DNA from: Microbacterium sp. EST19A
GTDB lineage: Bacteria > Actinomycetota > Actinomycetes > Actinomycetales > Microbacteriaceae
Assembly: GCF_019969685.1 (NCBI RefSeq)
Contig: NZ_JAHXYZ010000002.1
Span: forward strand, 682,001-746,000
DNA length: 64,000 bases
Direction of reading: 5' to 3'
Below are positions 36,272-45,429 of the stretch, piece after piece. Each line of letters starts with the position of its first letter. Positions within the stretch are counted from its first letter, which is position 1. The notes beneath the pieces were generated by a model. That model saw nothing but the letters and a program-made list of their open reading frames with translations, did no database searches and was not told the DNA's origin. Both the position numbers and the translations under genes were made by a program.

Positions 36272-36366
36272 ACTCATCGCAGACAGACGACGCCCTGGCA
36301 ACGTGCCGGGGCGTCTTGGCATATCCCCCGCAGTATCCGGTGGGATCCGAAAGAAGGAGCTTCGTC

Positions 36367-36858
36367 ATGTCCACCGACGCTCAGGTTCCCTTCCTCACGC
36401 AGGAAGCATATGACCGGCTCGTCGCCGAGCTGGAGCATCTGTCCACCACCGGCCGCGACGAGATCGCCAAGCGCATCGAGGCCGCCCGCGAAGAGGGCGA
36501 CCTCAAGGAGAACGGCGGCTACCACGCCGCCAAGGACGAGCAGGGCAAGCAGGAGGCCCGCATCCGCACCCTCGAAGGTCTGCTGAAGACCGCGAAGGTC
36601 GGCGAGGCTCCGGCCAGCCGCGGCATCGTCGAGCCCGGCACCGTCGTGACCGCGGTCGTCGCCGGCGGCGAAGAGGTCTTCCTCCTCGGCAGCCGCGAGA
36701 TCGCCGCCGGCGGCAGCGACCTCGACGTCTACAGCGAGGCGAGCCCTCTCGGCCAGGCCATCCTCGGCCTCAAGGTCGGCGAGAAGTCGTCGTACGAGGC
36801 GCCGAACGGCCGCTCGATCGCCGTCGAGATCGTGAACGTCGAGACGTACACCGGCTGA
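36367..36858 (+). CDS. greA: Transcription elongation factor GreA
   Basis: 163 residues from ATG 36367, with AAGGAG upstream. The N-terminal coiled coil carries the acidic tip in EEGDLKENGGYHAAKDEQGK; the C-terminal FKBP-like domain contains VEPGTVVTAVV and ASPLGQAILGLKVGE. GreA reaches into RNA polymerase and stimulates cleavage of backtracked RNA. A hairpin terminator follows. Confidence 0.95.
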   Translation: MSTDAQVPFLTQEAYDRLVAELEHLSTTGRDEIAKRIEAAREEGDLKENGGYHAAKDEQGKQEARIRTLEGLLKTAKVGEAPASRGIVEPGTVVTAVVAGGEEVFLLGSREIAAGGSDLDVYSEASPLGQAILGLKVGEKSSYEAPNGRSIAVEIVNVETYTG

Positions 36859-36873
36859 CACCCAGCCTCGAAG

Positions 36874-36907
36874 CGCGCCCCGGCATCCTTTCGGATGTCC
36901 GGGCGCG
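36874..36907 (+). terminator. Hairpin terminator of greA
   Basis: CGCGCCCCGGCATCC and GGATGTCCGGGCGCG pair with two mismatches around a TTTC loop, followed by TTTCG. It is 15 bases after the greA stop and 16 before the convergent ilvA stop. Confidence 0.75.
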
Positions 36908-36922
36908 TTTCGTGCTTCCGGC

Positions 36923-38152
36923 TCAGTCCGGAACGATGAACGGCTCGAAGCCGGCCTGGCGCAGCGTGTCGAGCGTGTGCTCCGAGTGCTCGGGCCCGCG
37001 GGTCTCGACGCTCAGCTCGAGGATGACGTCGCTGATCTGCAGTCCGTGACCGTGCCGGGTGTGCATCGCCTCGATGACGTTCGCACCCGCCGCGGCGATG
37101 AGCTCCGACACTCGCGCGAGCTGTCCCGGACGGTCGGGCAGCGGCACGCGGATCGTCAGGTAGCGGCCCGATGCCGCGAGTCCGTGCGAGACGACGCGCT
37201 GCAGCAACAGGGGATCGATGTTGCCTCCCGACAGCACTGCCATCGTCGTGCCGGTGGCGGAGACCTTCCCGGAGAGGATGGCCGCGACGCCGGCGGCGCC
37301 GGCGGGCTCGACGACGACCTTCGACTGCTCCAGCAGGATGAGGATGGCACGAGCCAGATCGTCGTCGGAGACCGTGACGACCTCGTCGACGAGGTCCTTG
37401 ATGATGTCGAAGGGGATGGCTCCGGGGCGGGCGACGAGGATGCCGTCGGCGATGGTCGGCCGCGTCACGATGTCGACGGGCTCCCCCGCCGCGAGTGACG
37501 GCGGCATCGCTGCCGCGTTCTCGGCCTGAACCCCGATGATCCGGACGGTGCGGCCGAGTTCGGCGGCGCGTGCCTTGACGGCAGCGGCGACACCGGCGAT
37601 GAGGCCTCCGCCGCCGATGCCGAGGACGATCGTGTCGACCTCGGGGGCGTCGTCGAGCAGCTCCAGACCGAGCGTTCCCTGCCCGATCACGACGTCCCGG
37701 TGATCGAACGGGTGGATGAGCACGGCACCGGTGCGCTCGGAGAACTCCGCTGCGAGGCGCAGCGAGGTCGCCACCGTCTCACCCTCGAGCACGACCTCGG
37801 CGCCGTAACCGCGCGTGGCGAGCAGTTTCGGCACCGGCACGCCGATCGGCATGAAGATGGTGGCGGGGATGCCGAGTTCTTGCGCGGCGAGCGCGACGCC
37901 CTGCGCGTGGTTGCCGGCGGATGCCGCCACCACACCGCGGGAGCGCTCCTCGGCGCTGAGCCTCGAGAGCCGGTACGTCGCGCCGCGGATCTTGAACGAG
38001 CCCGTCCGCTGCAGATTCTCCATCTTCAGCAGGACGGGAACGCCGAGGACGTCGGAGAGGGCCCGTGACGGCAGCGTCGGCGTGTGGGAGATCACCTCAG
38101 CCAGACTCTGAGCGGCGTGCTCGAACTCGGACAGGCTGGGGACTGCGCTCAT
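36923..38152 (-). CDS. ilvA: Threonine ammonia-lyase (threonine deaminase)
   Basis: 409 residues from ATG 38152, preceded by GGAGGAA. The PLP Lys is in TGSFKIRGA, the phosphate loop in LGIGGGGLIAG, and SGGNIDPL closes the active site. A C-terminal ACT domain (YLTIRVPLPDRPGQLARVSELI) suits feedback control by branched-chain amino acids or the catabolic enzyme's own ligands. It converts threonine to 2-oxobutanoate for isoleucine synthesis. The start overlaps the end of the AI-2E transporter gene by four bases. Confidence 0.93.
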   Translation of the reverse strand: MSAVPSLSEFEHAAQSLAEVISHTPTLPSRALSDVLGVPVLLKMENLQRTGSFKIRGATYRLSRLSAEERSRGVVAASAGNHAQGVALAAQELGIPATIFMPIGVPVPKLLATRGYGAEVVLEGETVATSLRLAAEFSERTGAVLIHPFDHRDVVIGQGTLGLELLDDAPEVDTIVLGIGGGGLIAGVAAAVKARAAELGRTVRIIGVQAENAAAMPPSLAAGEPVDIVTRPTIADGILVARPGAIPFDIIKDLVDEVVTVSDDDLARAILILLEQSKVVVEPAGAAGVAAILSGKVSATGTTMAVLSGGNIDPLLLQRVVSHGLAASGRYLTIRVPLPDRPGQLARVSELIAAAGANVIEAMHTRHGHGLQISDVILELSVETRGPEHSEHTLDTLRQAGFEPFIVPD

Positions 38153-39345
38153 CGATTCCTCCGTTGCCGCTCGCGCGGCACTGTGCTCCAGATCAGATCT
38201 CCACTCGGGACGTCGCCAGTGCGCCACGATCCCGAACTCAACGTCACGGCGGCGACGTTCACGAACGCGGCCAACGGCACGGCGAACAGCGCACCCGGGA
38301 TGCCTGCGATCATCGCGCCGCCCGCGACGACGAGCACGACGGCCAGCGGATGCACCTTCACGGCCGAGCCCATCATGATCGGCTGCAGGATGTGCCCCTC
38401 GATCTGCTGGACCGCGAGCACGACCAGCAGCATGAACAGTGCGATCCACGGGCCGTTGTACACGAGCGCGAGGAACACCGCGACGGCACCGGTGGCGACC
38501 GCACCGACGATCGGGATGAACGAGCCGAGGAAGACCAGGACCGCCACCGGCAGAGCGAGCGGAACCTGCAGCAGGAACGCGCCGAGGCCGATGCCGATCG
38601 CGTCGATGGTCGCGACGAACAACTGGGTCCGCGCGTAGTTGACGATCGTCCGCCAGCCGTTGCGGGCGGCGCTGTCGACGGCCGGACGCGCGTTGCGCGG
38701 GAAGAGCTTGACGGTCCAGCGCCAGATTCCGCCGCCGTCGGCGAGGAGGCAGATGAGGCTGAAGAACGCGAGGAGGGCACCGGTGGCGACGTGGCCCACG
38801 GTGGTGCCGATCGCCAGCGCGCCGGACAGCAGCGCCTGGGTCTGCTCCTCGATCATGGCGAGGCCCTGATCGATGTAGTCGGCGATCTGCTTGTCGGACA
38901 GCTGCAGGGGGCCTTCGTGGAGCCAGACCTGGAAGTCGTCCAGTGCGGCAGTGGTGCTCTGCTGCACGGCGGGGAGCTCGATGCGCACCTGCCAGACGAC
39001 GAGCCAGACGAGCCCCGTCACGATGGCCGCGGTGCCGAGGAGCGAGATCGCGATGGCGGCCCAGCGCGGGAAGTGATGGCGCAGCATCCACTCGAACGCC
39101 GGCCACAGCAGCGCCGTGATGAGGATGGCGACCATGAGCGGGATCACCAGCAGCTTGAGCAGCATGACGAGCCAGATGAAGACGCCGATGACGGCGGCGA
39201 TGAGCAGGAGCCGCCAGGCGTAGGCGGCCGTGATGCGCAGTCGCGGCGGCACCGTCTCGTCGGCGTCGGTCGTCACGATTCGGTCGATGGAGACCGGGCG
39301 CGGACGGAACAGGTCTCGCAGCCGTGGTCGCTGGTCCTCGCTCAT
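38149..39345 (-). CDS. AI-2E family (PerM-like) transporter
   Basis: 398 residues with seven to eight hydrophobic segments; family landmarks include VLVFLGSFIPIVGAVATGAVAV and QQIEGHILQPIMMG. Members export or import small signals or ions and some are Na+/H+ antiporters; the autoinducer-2 role holds only for a few. The gene is coupled by an ATGA overlap to ilvA, which might suggest amino-acid related transport. That is inference. Confidence 0.87.
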   Translation of the reverse strand: MSEDQRPRLRDLFRPRPVSIDRIVTTDADETVPPRLRITAAYAWRLLLIAAVIGVFIWLVMLLKLLVIPLMVAILITALLWPAFEWMLRHHFPRWAAIAISLLGTAAIVTGLVWLVVWQVRIELPAVQQSTTAALDDFQVWLHEGPLQLSDKQIADYIDQGLAMIEEQTQALLSGALAIGTTVGHVATGALLAFFSLICLLADGGGIWRWTVKLFPRNARPAVDSAARNGWRTIVNYARTQLFVATIDAIGIGLGAFLLQVPLALPVAVLVFLGSFIPIVGAVATGAVAVFLALVYNGPWIALFMLLVVLAVQQIEGHILQPIMMGSAVKVHPLAVVLVVAGGAMIAGIPGALFAVPLAAFVNVAAVTLSSGSWRTGDVPSGDLIWSTVPRERQRRNR

Positions 39346-39414
39346 CGCCCAAGTCTACGGCGGTCGCCGGGAGGCTCACGACGAGATGTCGCCGGCCGGC
39401 GATACGCTGACGAC

Positions 39415-40674
39415 GTGACCGACACCCTCAGCTCCGCCCAGGCGCGCCGCATCGCTCTGGCCGCTCAGGGCTTCACCCGTGCGCGCCCGGCATCCGTGTC
39501 GCGGCGTCATGTCGATCGGGTGATGGAACGCCTCGGCGTGCTCCAGATCGACTCGGTGAACGTCTTCGCGCGGTCGCACTACCTGCCGCTCTTCTCACGT
39601 CTGGGCGCCTACGAGCCCGCCCTGCTCGACCGTGTGTTCCTCGCCCGCACCACCCACTACGTGGAGTACCTCGCCCACGAGGCGACGTTCATCCCGATCG
39701 AGGACTGGCCGCTGTGGCGGTTCCGCATGGACGACTTCCGTCGGCGATGGGCCGGTGAGGACTCGTGGATGAGTATCAACGCCCGCACGGTGCAGTGGGT
39801 GCGAGACGAACTGCGCACGCGCGGTCCGCTGCGACCGGCCGACCTTCGCGCCGATGCGCCGCGCGAGCGCGGGACCTGGTGGGACTGGGACGAGGTCAAG
39901 CTCGCGCTCGAGCACCTGTGGCGCACCGGCGACGTGGCTGTGAGCGGACGCCGAGGATTCGAGCGCTCCTACGCGCTGGCCGAACACGTCATCCCCGACG
40001 CGATCCTCTCGCGGGAGGTCCCCCGCACCGAGGCGATCCAGGAGCTGATCCGTCGCGCGGCGAGGTCGAGCGGGGTCGCGACGCAGTCCGATCTCGCCGA
40101 CTACTACCGCATCAAGGATCGTGCCGCCGTCGCGCGCTCGATCCTCGACCTCGTCGATGCGGGCGACCTCGAACCGGTGCACGTGCGCGGCTGGGAACGA
40201 GGCGGCCGACCGCTCCCGGCATGGCGGCACCGCGATGCGGTGTTGCCGCGGAAGATCGACGCGGCGGCCGTCCTGACGCCGTTCGACCCCGTGGTGTGGT
40301 TCCGCGACCGCGCGCTGCGCGCCTTCGAGCTCGACTACCGCATCGAGATCTACGTGCCCGCCGAGAAACGCAGGTTCGGGTACTACTCGCTGCCTGTGCT
40401 GGTCGGCGACCGCATCGTCGCCCGTGTCGATCTGAAGGCCGAACGGGCCACGTCGACACTGCAGGTGCAGTCGGCGTGGTGGGAGCCGCAGGCGCGCGCG
40501 GACGACGCCGACCGGATCGCCGAGGAGCTCGCCCTGGCCGCATCGTGGCAGGGACTGGAGCACATCTCGGTCTCGGGCTGGGGAGACGCCACAGGCGCGA
40601 TTCACGACGCGCTGCGCGGCCGCACGGGGGCCTCGATCCAGCGCCACCTGCACGCCAGGGAGAGCGTGTCATGA
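39415..40674 (+). CDS. Winged-helix DNA-binding protein of the HTH_42 / YcaQ type
   Basis: 419 residues from GTG 39415. The pattern SAQARRIALAAQGFTR, LGVLQIDSVNVFARSHYLPLFSRLG and VEYLAHEATFIPIEDW is that of YcaQ-like DNA glycosylases (crosslink repair) in the winged-helix HTH_42 family. The QIDSV segment matches the family's Gln and Asp region. A role in repairing DNA adducts or crosslinks is plausible from the family. Its stop overlaps the next ATG by four bases. Confidence 0.85.
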   Translation: MTDTLSSAQARRIALAAQGFTRARPASVSRRHVDRVMERLGVLQIDSVNVFARSHYLPLFSRLGAYEPALLDRVFLARTTHYVEYLAHEATFIPIEDWPLWRFRMDDFRRRWAGEDSWMSINARTVQWVRDELRTRGPLRPADLRADAPRERGTWWDWDEVKLALEHLWRTGDVAVSGRRGFERSYALAEHVIPDAILSREVPRTEAIQELIRRAARSSGVATQSDLADYYRIKDRAAVARSILDLVDAGDLEPVHVRGWERGGRPLPAWRHRDAVLPRKIDAAAVLTPFDPVVWFRDRALRAFELDYRIEIYVPAEKRRFGYYSLPVLVGDRIVARVDLKAERATSTLQVQSAWWEPQARADDADRIAEELALAASWQGLEHISVSGWGDATGAIHDALRGRTGASIQRHLHARESVS

Positions 40675-41576
40675 GCCGGCGCCGGTGGTGGCTGATCGGC
40701 GGCGGCACCGCCGTGGTCATCGCCGCTGTGGCGGGCGTGCTCATCTGGCAGGCTGCGAGCCGCCCTGCCACGGCCGAGGAGGCGGCGACGGCCTATCTGC
40801 GCGCGCTCGAGTCCGGCGACGCCGCGGCCGTCGAAGCGACCGGAATTCCGGTCGCCTCGACGGCCCTCGACGCTTTCGCCGACGCTGCGGAGCTCATCGA
40901 GGACGCGGAGGTGTCCGCCGTCGATGAGAACGACGACGGCTCGACGACCGCTGACGTCGCATTCAACCTCGGAGGCGAGGAGCGCACGGCGCAGTTGACG
41001 CTGTCGAACGACGACGGTCGGTGGACGGTCGATTCCTCCGCGCTCGGAACGACGACCGCGACCGCGACGATCGGCGCCTTCGTCGGCATCGGAGACGCGA
41101 CCTTCCCGGTCGGCGAGGGTGTGGGACTGCTCCCCGCCGGGTACACGGTCTCGGCCGCTCCGGCGTCGCTCCTCGACGGAGAGAGCACTGTCCTCGTTCT
41201 TCCGGGCGAGCCCGCGGATGTCGCGCTGGAGGTCGCCCTGCGCCCTGAGGCGACGGATGCCGCGCAGAAGCAGCTCGACGCGCACCTCGACGCGTGCACC
41301 GCGCCCGCGAAGGCGACGCCGGAGGGCTGCGGCATCCGCATCCCCTGGGGCACCGAGTTCCGCGCCGTCACCGAGATGCGCTTTCGGATCGAGCAGGCAC
41401 CCGTGGTGACGCTGACGGCGACCGGGTTTTCCGCCGACGGAGGGGTTCTCGTCGCGACCGTCACGGGTACCGGGCAGGACGGTGCCGAGCGCACCACGAC
41501 CTATCGCACCGACTCCTGGAGCGTCCGCGGCGACATCGCGTTCACGGCGGACGGGCTGGAACTGACGGCCTGGTGA
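40671..41576 (+). CDS. Membrane-anchored protein with NTF2-like domain
   Basis: 301 residues, one N-terminal membrane anchor (WWLIGGGTAVVIAAVAGVLIW), then ATAEEAATAYLRALESGDAAAVEAT, the entry helix of a small NTF2-like domain, and a beta-rich region with one Cys pair (LDACTAPAKA and EGCGIRIPW). No catalytic motif is visible. It resembles anchored NTF2-like proteins of cell-wall context, but no family is certain. Translationally coupled to the winged-helix gene. Confidence 0.75.
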   Translation: MSRRRWWLIGGGTAVVIAAVAGVLIWQAASRPATAEEAATAYLRALESGDAAAVEATGIPVASTALDAFADAAELIEDAEVSAVDENDDGSTTADVAFNLGGEERTAQLTLSNDDGRWTVDSSALGTTTATATIGAFVGIGDATFPVGEGVGLLPAGYTVSAAPASLLDGESTVLVLPGEPADVALEVALRPEATDAAQKQLDAHLDACTAPAKATPEGCGIRIPWGTEFRAVTEMRFRIEQAPVVTLTATGFSADGGVLVATVTGTGQDGAERTTTYRTDSWSVRGDIAFTADGLELTAW

Positions 41577-41597
41577 GCGGATTCGCCGATCAGCAGA

Positions 41598-42164
41598 TCA
41601 GAACTGCACGCGCGGCGGCTCGGAGATCGCACCGCTGTCGGCGACTTCGAAGAACTCGCGCTCGGTGAAGCCGAGACCCTTGGCGAAGAGGTTGTTCGGG
41701 AACACCTTGATCTTCGTGTTCAGCTCGCGCACGCCGCCGTTGTAGAAGCGGCGCGCGGCCTGGATCTTGTCTTCGGTGTCGACGATCGCCTGCTGGAGCT
41801 GGAGGAAGTTCTGGCTGGCCTGCAGCTGCGGGTACGCCTCCGCGACAGCGAAGAGGCTGCGCAGCGCCTGCTGCACGTGCCCCTCTGCGATGCCCGCTTC
41901 GCCCGGACCGCTGGCCGACAGCGTCTCGGCACGCGCACGGGTGACGTTCTCGAAGACCGCCTTCTCATGAGAGGCGTAGCCCTTGACCGTCTCGATGAGG
42001 TTGGGGATGAGGTCGGCTCGCCGCTTGAGCTGCACGGTGATGCCGCTCCACGCCTCGTCGACGCGGACCTTCAGCTGCACCAGCGAGTTGTACGTGGCCC
42101 AGAGATAGATGCCGACGAGCAGGATCACTCCGACGACGATCAGTACTGGCACGAGCCATTCCAT
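41598..42164 (-). CDS. LemA-family protein
   Basis: 188 residues: an N-terminal membrane helix (VLIVVGVILLVGIYLWA) with a helical cytosolic domain containing YNSLVQLKVRVDEAWSGITVQLKRRADLIPNLIETVKGY, the LemA signature. LemA proteins are widespread and of unclear role, often near the cell envelope. No partner such as HtpX is adjacent. The C-terminus ends ISEPPRVQF. Confidence 0.88.
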   Translation of the reverse strand: MEWLVPVLIVVGVILLVGIYLWATYNSLVQLKVRVDEAWSGITVQLKRRADLIPNLIETVKGYASHEKAVFENVTRARAETLSASGPGEAGIAEGHVQQALRSLFAVAEAYPQLQASQNFLQLQQAIVDTEDKIQAARRFYNGGVRELNTKIKVFPNNLFAKGLGFTEREFFEVADSGAISEPPRVQF

Positions 42165-42257
42165 CAGAGGCCCACCCTTCCTCGTGTTTCTCTCATCCTA
42201 GACGCGCTGTCTGCACGTGTACTGGGGATGGCGCGTGCGATTCCGGTCAATCCGCGG

Positions 42258-43571
42258 TCAGTCACCGAGCACGCGCTCGAGGTAGCGGTTGCCGAACCGT
42301 CGGTCGGGGTCGAGGCGGTCGCGCACGGCCACGAAATCGTCGAACCGCGGGTAGCGTTCCCGCAACGTCTCGGCGGTCTGGGTGTGGAGCTTGCCCCAGT
42401 GCGGTCGGCCGCCGTGCTCGCGCATGATCGCCTCGACGGCCTCGAAGTACTCGGTCGGATCGGCGCGCCAGTACCGGTGCACCGCGATGTAGGCGCTGGC
42501 CCGGCCGTGGGCCGTGGACAGCCAGCGATCGTCTTCCGCGGCGAAGCGCACCTCGACGGGGAACTCGATGCGCCAGTTCCGCTGATCGATGAGCGCTCGC
42601 ACGGCGCGGAACGCCGCCACGACGTTCTCGGCGGGGATCGCGTACTCCATCTCGCGGAAGCGCACGGTGCGGCTCTGCGTGAGGACGCGGTGGGACAGGT
42701 CGGTGTACTCGCGGTCGCCGGTGAGCTTCACGGCGAGGCGGCTGAAGGGCGGGGTGACGGCGGGCACGAGCTGTCCTGCGGCGCAGACGCCCCGGTAGAC
42801 GCCGTTGGAGAGCAGCGTCTCGTCGATCCACTTCCCCACCGCGGGCAGAGGCTTGCGCACGGCCGACTCGGGCAGACGCGTCTGGCGCTTGGTGAGGGCG
42901 ACGTCGGTGTGCGGGAACCAGTAGAACTCGAAGTGGTCGGATGACGCGACGTGGTTCTCGATGTCGTCCAGCACGTCGTCGAGCGGCATCGGCTCGTCGA
43001 TCGCGTGCATGACGAACGCCGGAACGCACTGGAGCGTCACCTCGACGAGGATGCCGAGGGCGCCGAGCCCGAGCGCGGCGGCCGGCAGGAGCTCGCTGTT
43101 CTGCTGCTCGTCGATGCGCAGGAACTCTCCCGCGGCCGTGATCACGGTGACGCCGACGACCTGGGTCGCGAGACCGCCGAATCCCGCGCCGGTGCCGTGG
43201 GTCCCCGTCGAGATCGCGCCCGAGATCGATTGCCGATCGATGTCGCCGAGGTTCTCCATCGCGAGGCCGTGCGGGGCGAGGAGTTTCGGGATCCGGTGCA
43301 GCCGCGTTCCGGCGAGCAGCGTGACGCGTGCGGTCGCAGCATCCACCGAGGCCAGGCCCTGCATGTCGTCGAGTTCGAGCAGCACCCCGGGTGCCACGGC
43401 GATGCCCGTGAAACTGTGCCCCGCGCCGACGGCCTTGACGGTGAGCCCGTGGTTCACGGCAGCGAGGACCGCGCGCTGCACGCCTTCCGGGCTCCGCGGC
43501 CGCTCCACCCGCACGGGGCGGACGGATGCCGAGCGCGCCCAGTTCTGCCACGTGCCGCCGATCCTCGTCAC
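42258..43571 (-). CDS. FAD-linked sugar-lactone oxidase (D-arabinono-1,4-lactone oxidase type)
   Basis: 437 residues from GTG 43571. The N-terminal FAD domain contains VKAVGAGHSFTG, whose His is the covalent flavin attachment site in this family, and GDIDRQSISGAISTGTHGTG. The C-terminal ALO domain has EFPVEVRFAAEDDRWLSTAHGR and ends with RFGNRYLERVLG. These enzymes oxidise sugar lactones or alditols with O2 and form hydrogen peroxide. It overlaps the PLP enzyme gene by four bases (GTGA), so the two are coupled. Confidence 0.88.
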   Translation of the reverse strand: MTRIGGTWQNWARSASVRPVRVERPRSPEGVQRAVLAAVNHGLTVKAVGAGHSFTGIAVAPGVLLELDDMQGLASVDAATARVTLLAGTRLHRIPKLLAPHGLAMENLGDIDRQSISGAISTGTHGTGAGFGGLATQVVGVTVITAAGEFLRIDEQQNSELLPAAALGLGALGILVEVTLQCVPAFVMHAIDEPMPLDDVLDDIENHVASSDHFEFYWFPHTDVALTKRQTRLPESAVRKPLPAVGKWIDETLLSNGVYRGVCAAGQLVPAVTPPFSRLAVKLTGDREYTDLSHRVLTQSRTVRFREMEYAIPAENVVAAFRAVRALIDQRNWRIEFPVEVRFAAEDDRWLSTAHGRASAYIAVHRYWRADPTEYFEAVEAIMREHGGRPHWGKLHTQTAETLRERYPRFDDFVAVRDRLDPDRRFGNRYLERVLGD

Positions 43572-44815
43572 AGGAAAGCCTTCCCCTCGCCGCGATACGT
43601 GGGCAGCTCGTCGACGATCTCGTCGCCCGAGACCAGGTGGTACTGCTCGATCCGCTCGGCCGGCTCGCCGCTCTTGGCATGCCGGAACCAGACCCGGTCG
43701 CCGACCCCGAGAGAGGTGGCCGCAGGCCCCTGCAGCGGCGTCTGCACCTCGCCGGCGGCTTCGCGCGGAAGCGTGCGGAGCCCTTCCGGCCACACCGGCT
43801 TGGGCTGCCGCGACGCCACCGCGGGGCCGGATGCGATCCAGCCGCCGCCGAGCACGGTCGCGATGTCGGCGGCCGGGCGTCGCACGACGTCGAAGGCGAA
43901 GGCGGCCGCCGGTGCGGGCTGGAAGGACCGATAGCCGTCGAACAGGTGGCCGCCGAGGAGCCCGCTGCCGGCGCTCGCCTCGGTGAGGGACTCGTCGCTG
44001 CCGGTGAACTCGAGCGACCCGGTGCCGCCGCCGTTGAGGAACTCCATCGGAGCCAGCGCCGTGACGGCTTCGACGATCGCCGCCCTGCGCTCTCTCAGCT
44101 CGGCGCGCGAGCGTGCCTGCACCATGCGGATCAGGGGCGCGTCGGAGCCGGCGTCGTCACCCTGACCGGCGATCTGCGCGTCGTACATCTGCAGCCCCAC
44201 GAGCCGGAAGCCGGGACGCGCGAGCACCTTCCGCGCGAATCCGGCGACCTCACCGGCCGTGAAGAGCGCCGAGCGGCGGACGCCGATATGCCCGAGGAGT
44301 GAGGACTTCCACGAGGCGTCGACGTCGATCGCGACGCGGATCTCCGGACGGGTACCAGGACCGCTGACGCTGTCGATCAGGTCGAGGTGCGCGACGTCGT
44401 CGACCATGAGCGTGATGCGCCGCGCCGCCTGCTCATCGGCGAACAGCGCCTCGAGGCTCGCGCGGTCGACCGTCGGGTACGCGAGCACGATGTCGTCATG
44501 GCTCTCAGCGAGCCACAGCGCTTCAGGGAGTGTGAACGCCAGGATGCCGCGGAATCCGGGCAGCTTCAGCACGGCATCCAGCACCGCTCGCACCCGCACC
44601 GACTTCGACGCGACGCGGATGGGCAGGCCGCCGGAGCGCACCAGCAGATCCATGGCGTTGTACCGCAGCGCCTCCCGATCGATCACCGCGACGGGCGCGG
44701 GGAGGTGCTGTGTCGCTGCGGACAGGCGCGGCCAGTAGCGGGCCGGGTCCTGCCACTCGGGGGCGACCGAGGGGGCGCCCTGGACGGGGCTCAGTTCTTC
44801 GGTGAGGTCGAGCAC
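43568..44815 (-). CDS. PLP-dependent D-threonine aldolase / amino-acid deaminase-like enzyme
   Basis: 415 residues, fold-type III. The Schiff-base Lys is in RVASKSVRVRAVLDAV near the N-terminus, and C-terminal landmarks are NGGGTGSLEFTGSDESLTEASAGSGL and RHAKSGEPAERIEQYHLV. The protein belongs to the alanine-racemase-N-terminal group that includes metal-dependent D-threonine aldolases and D-serine dehydratases; the exact reaction cannot be fixed. The GTG start at 44815 faces the OhrR-like gene across a 103-base spacer with a palindrome. Coupled to the oxidase downstream. Confidence 0.8.
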   Translation of the reverse strand: MLDLTEELSPVQGAPSVAPEWQDPARYWPRLSAATQHLPAPVAVIDREALRYNAMDLLVRSGGLPIRVASKSVRVRAVLDAVLKLPGFRGILAFTLPEALWLAESHDDIVLAYPTVDRASLEALFADEQAARRITLMVDDVAHLDLIDSVSGPGTRPEIRVAIDVDASWKSSLLGHIGVRRSALFTAGEVAGFARKVLARPGFRLVGLQMYDAQIAGQGDDAGSDAPLIRMVQARSRAELRERRAAIVEAVTALAPMEFLNGGGTGSLEFTGSDESLTEASAGSGLLGGHLFDGYRSFQPAPAAAFAFDVVRRPAADIATVLGGGWIASGPAVASRQPKPVWPEGLRTLPREAAGEVQTPLQGPAATSLGVGDRVWFRHAKSGEPAERIEQYHLVSGDEIVDELPTYRGEGKAFL

Positions 44816-44882
44816 TCCCCCACCTTATGACCTCCCGGACTCCGGATCACGTTCGGCGGCACCCCGTCGCATCCGAAGTTAT

Positions 44883-44909
44883 CTTGCACCCAAGATACTT
44901 GTGTGCAAG
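44883..44909. promoter_or_regulatory. 12-3-12 palindrome, predicted OhrR operator
   Basis: CTTGCACCCAAG, spacer ATA, CTTGTGTGCAAG: the arms match at 11 of 12 positions. It ends ten bases before the OhrR-like ATG (44919) and 68 bases from the divergent GTG (44815). MarR/OhrR proteins bind such palindromes as dimers and normally sit over their own promoter. Binding is inferred, not shown. Confidence 0.65.
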
Positions 44910-44918
44910 GCTTACGGA

Positions 44919-45395
44919 ATGAGCGAGACGCAATCCGCTGCACGCCGTAACGAGGCGGTCTGCCTGGCGCTGTATTCGACGATGAACGCGACTCTGCAGC
45001 TCTACCGCGAGCTGCTCTCCCCCTGGGGTCTGAGCTATCAGCAGCTGATGGTGCTCGGCCTGCTCTGGAGTGAGGGCGAGCAGACGCCGGGTGATATCTC
45101 CGCGGCACTGATGCTCGACACCAGCAGCGTCGCCGGACTGCTGAGCAGGATGCAGACCGCCGGGCTCATCGAGCGGGAGACATCACCGGCCGACCGACGG
45201 CGTGTGCGCGTCACGCCGACCGCTCGCAGCCACGAGATCGTCGCTGAGCTCGGCTGGTTGGAGGGCTGCATGACCGAGGCCATCGACCTCGAGCCCGACG
45301 AGGCGCATGACCTCGTCACCCGTCTGCACGACCTTCGCGAGAGGCTGAACGCCTTCCCGCGTCCGGAGCACGTCCGCCCGGGCATCCCCGCCTGA
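44919..45395 (+). CDS. OhrR-type MarR regulator (peroxide sensor)
   Basis: 158 residues from ATG 44919. Cys15 falls in NEAVCLALYSTM, and Tyr19, Tyr29 and Tyr40 lie at the same positions as the Cys15/Tyr19/Tyr29/Tyr40 set that senses organic peroxides in Bacillus OhrR. A second Cys117 (LEGCMTEA) could form the disulfide of 2-Cys OhrR proteins. The winged helix holds MLDTSSVAGLLSRMQTAGLIERE and RRRVRVTPTAR. It precedes the glutathione peroxidase by 34 bases. Autoregulation through the palindrome is expected. Confidence 0.85.
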   Translation: MSETQSAARRNEAVCLALYSTMNATLQLYRELLSPWGLSYQQLMVLGLLWSEGEQTPGDISAALMLDTSSVAGLLSRMQTAGLIERETSPADRRRVRVTPTARSHEIVAELGWLEGCMTEAIDLEPDEAHDLVTRLHDLRERLNAFPRPEHVRPGIPA

Positions 45396-45429
45396 CGCGA
45401 ACCATTCGATGAGAGAGGGAGATGCCGAG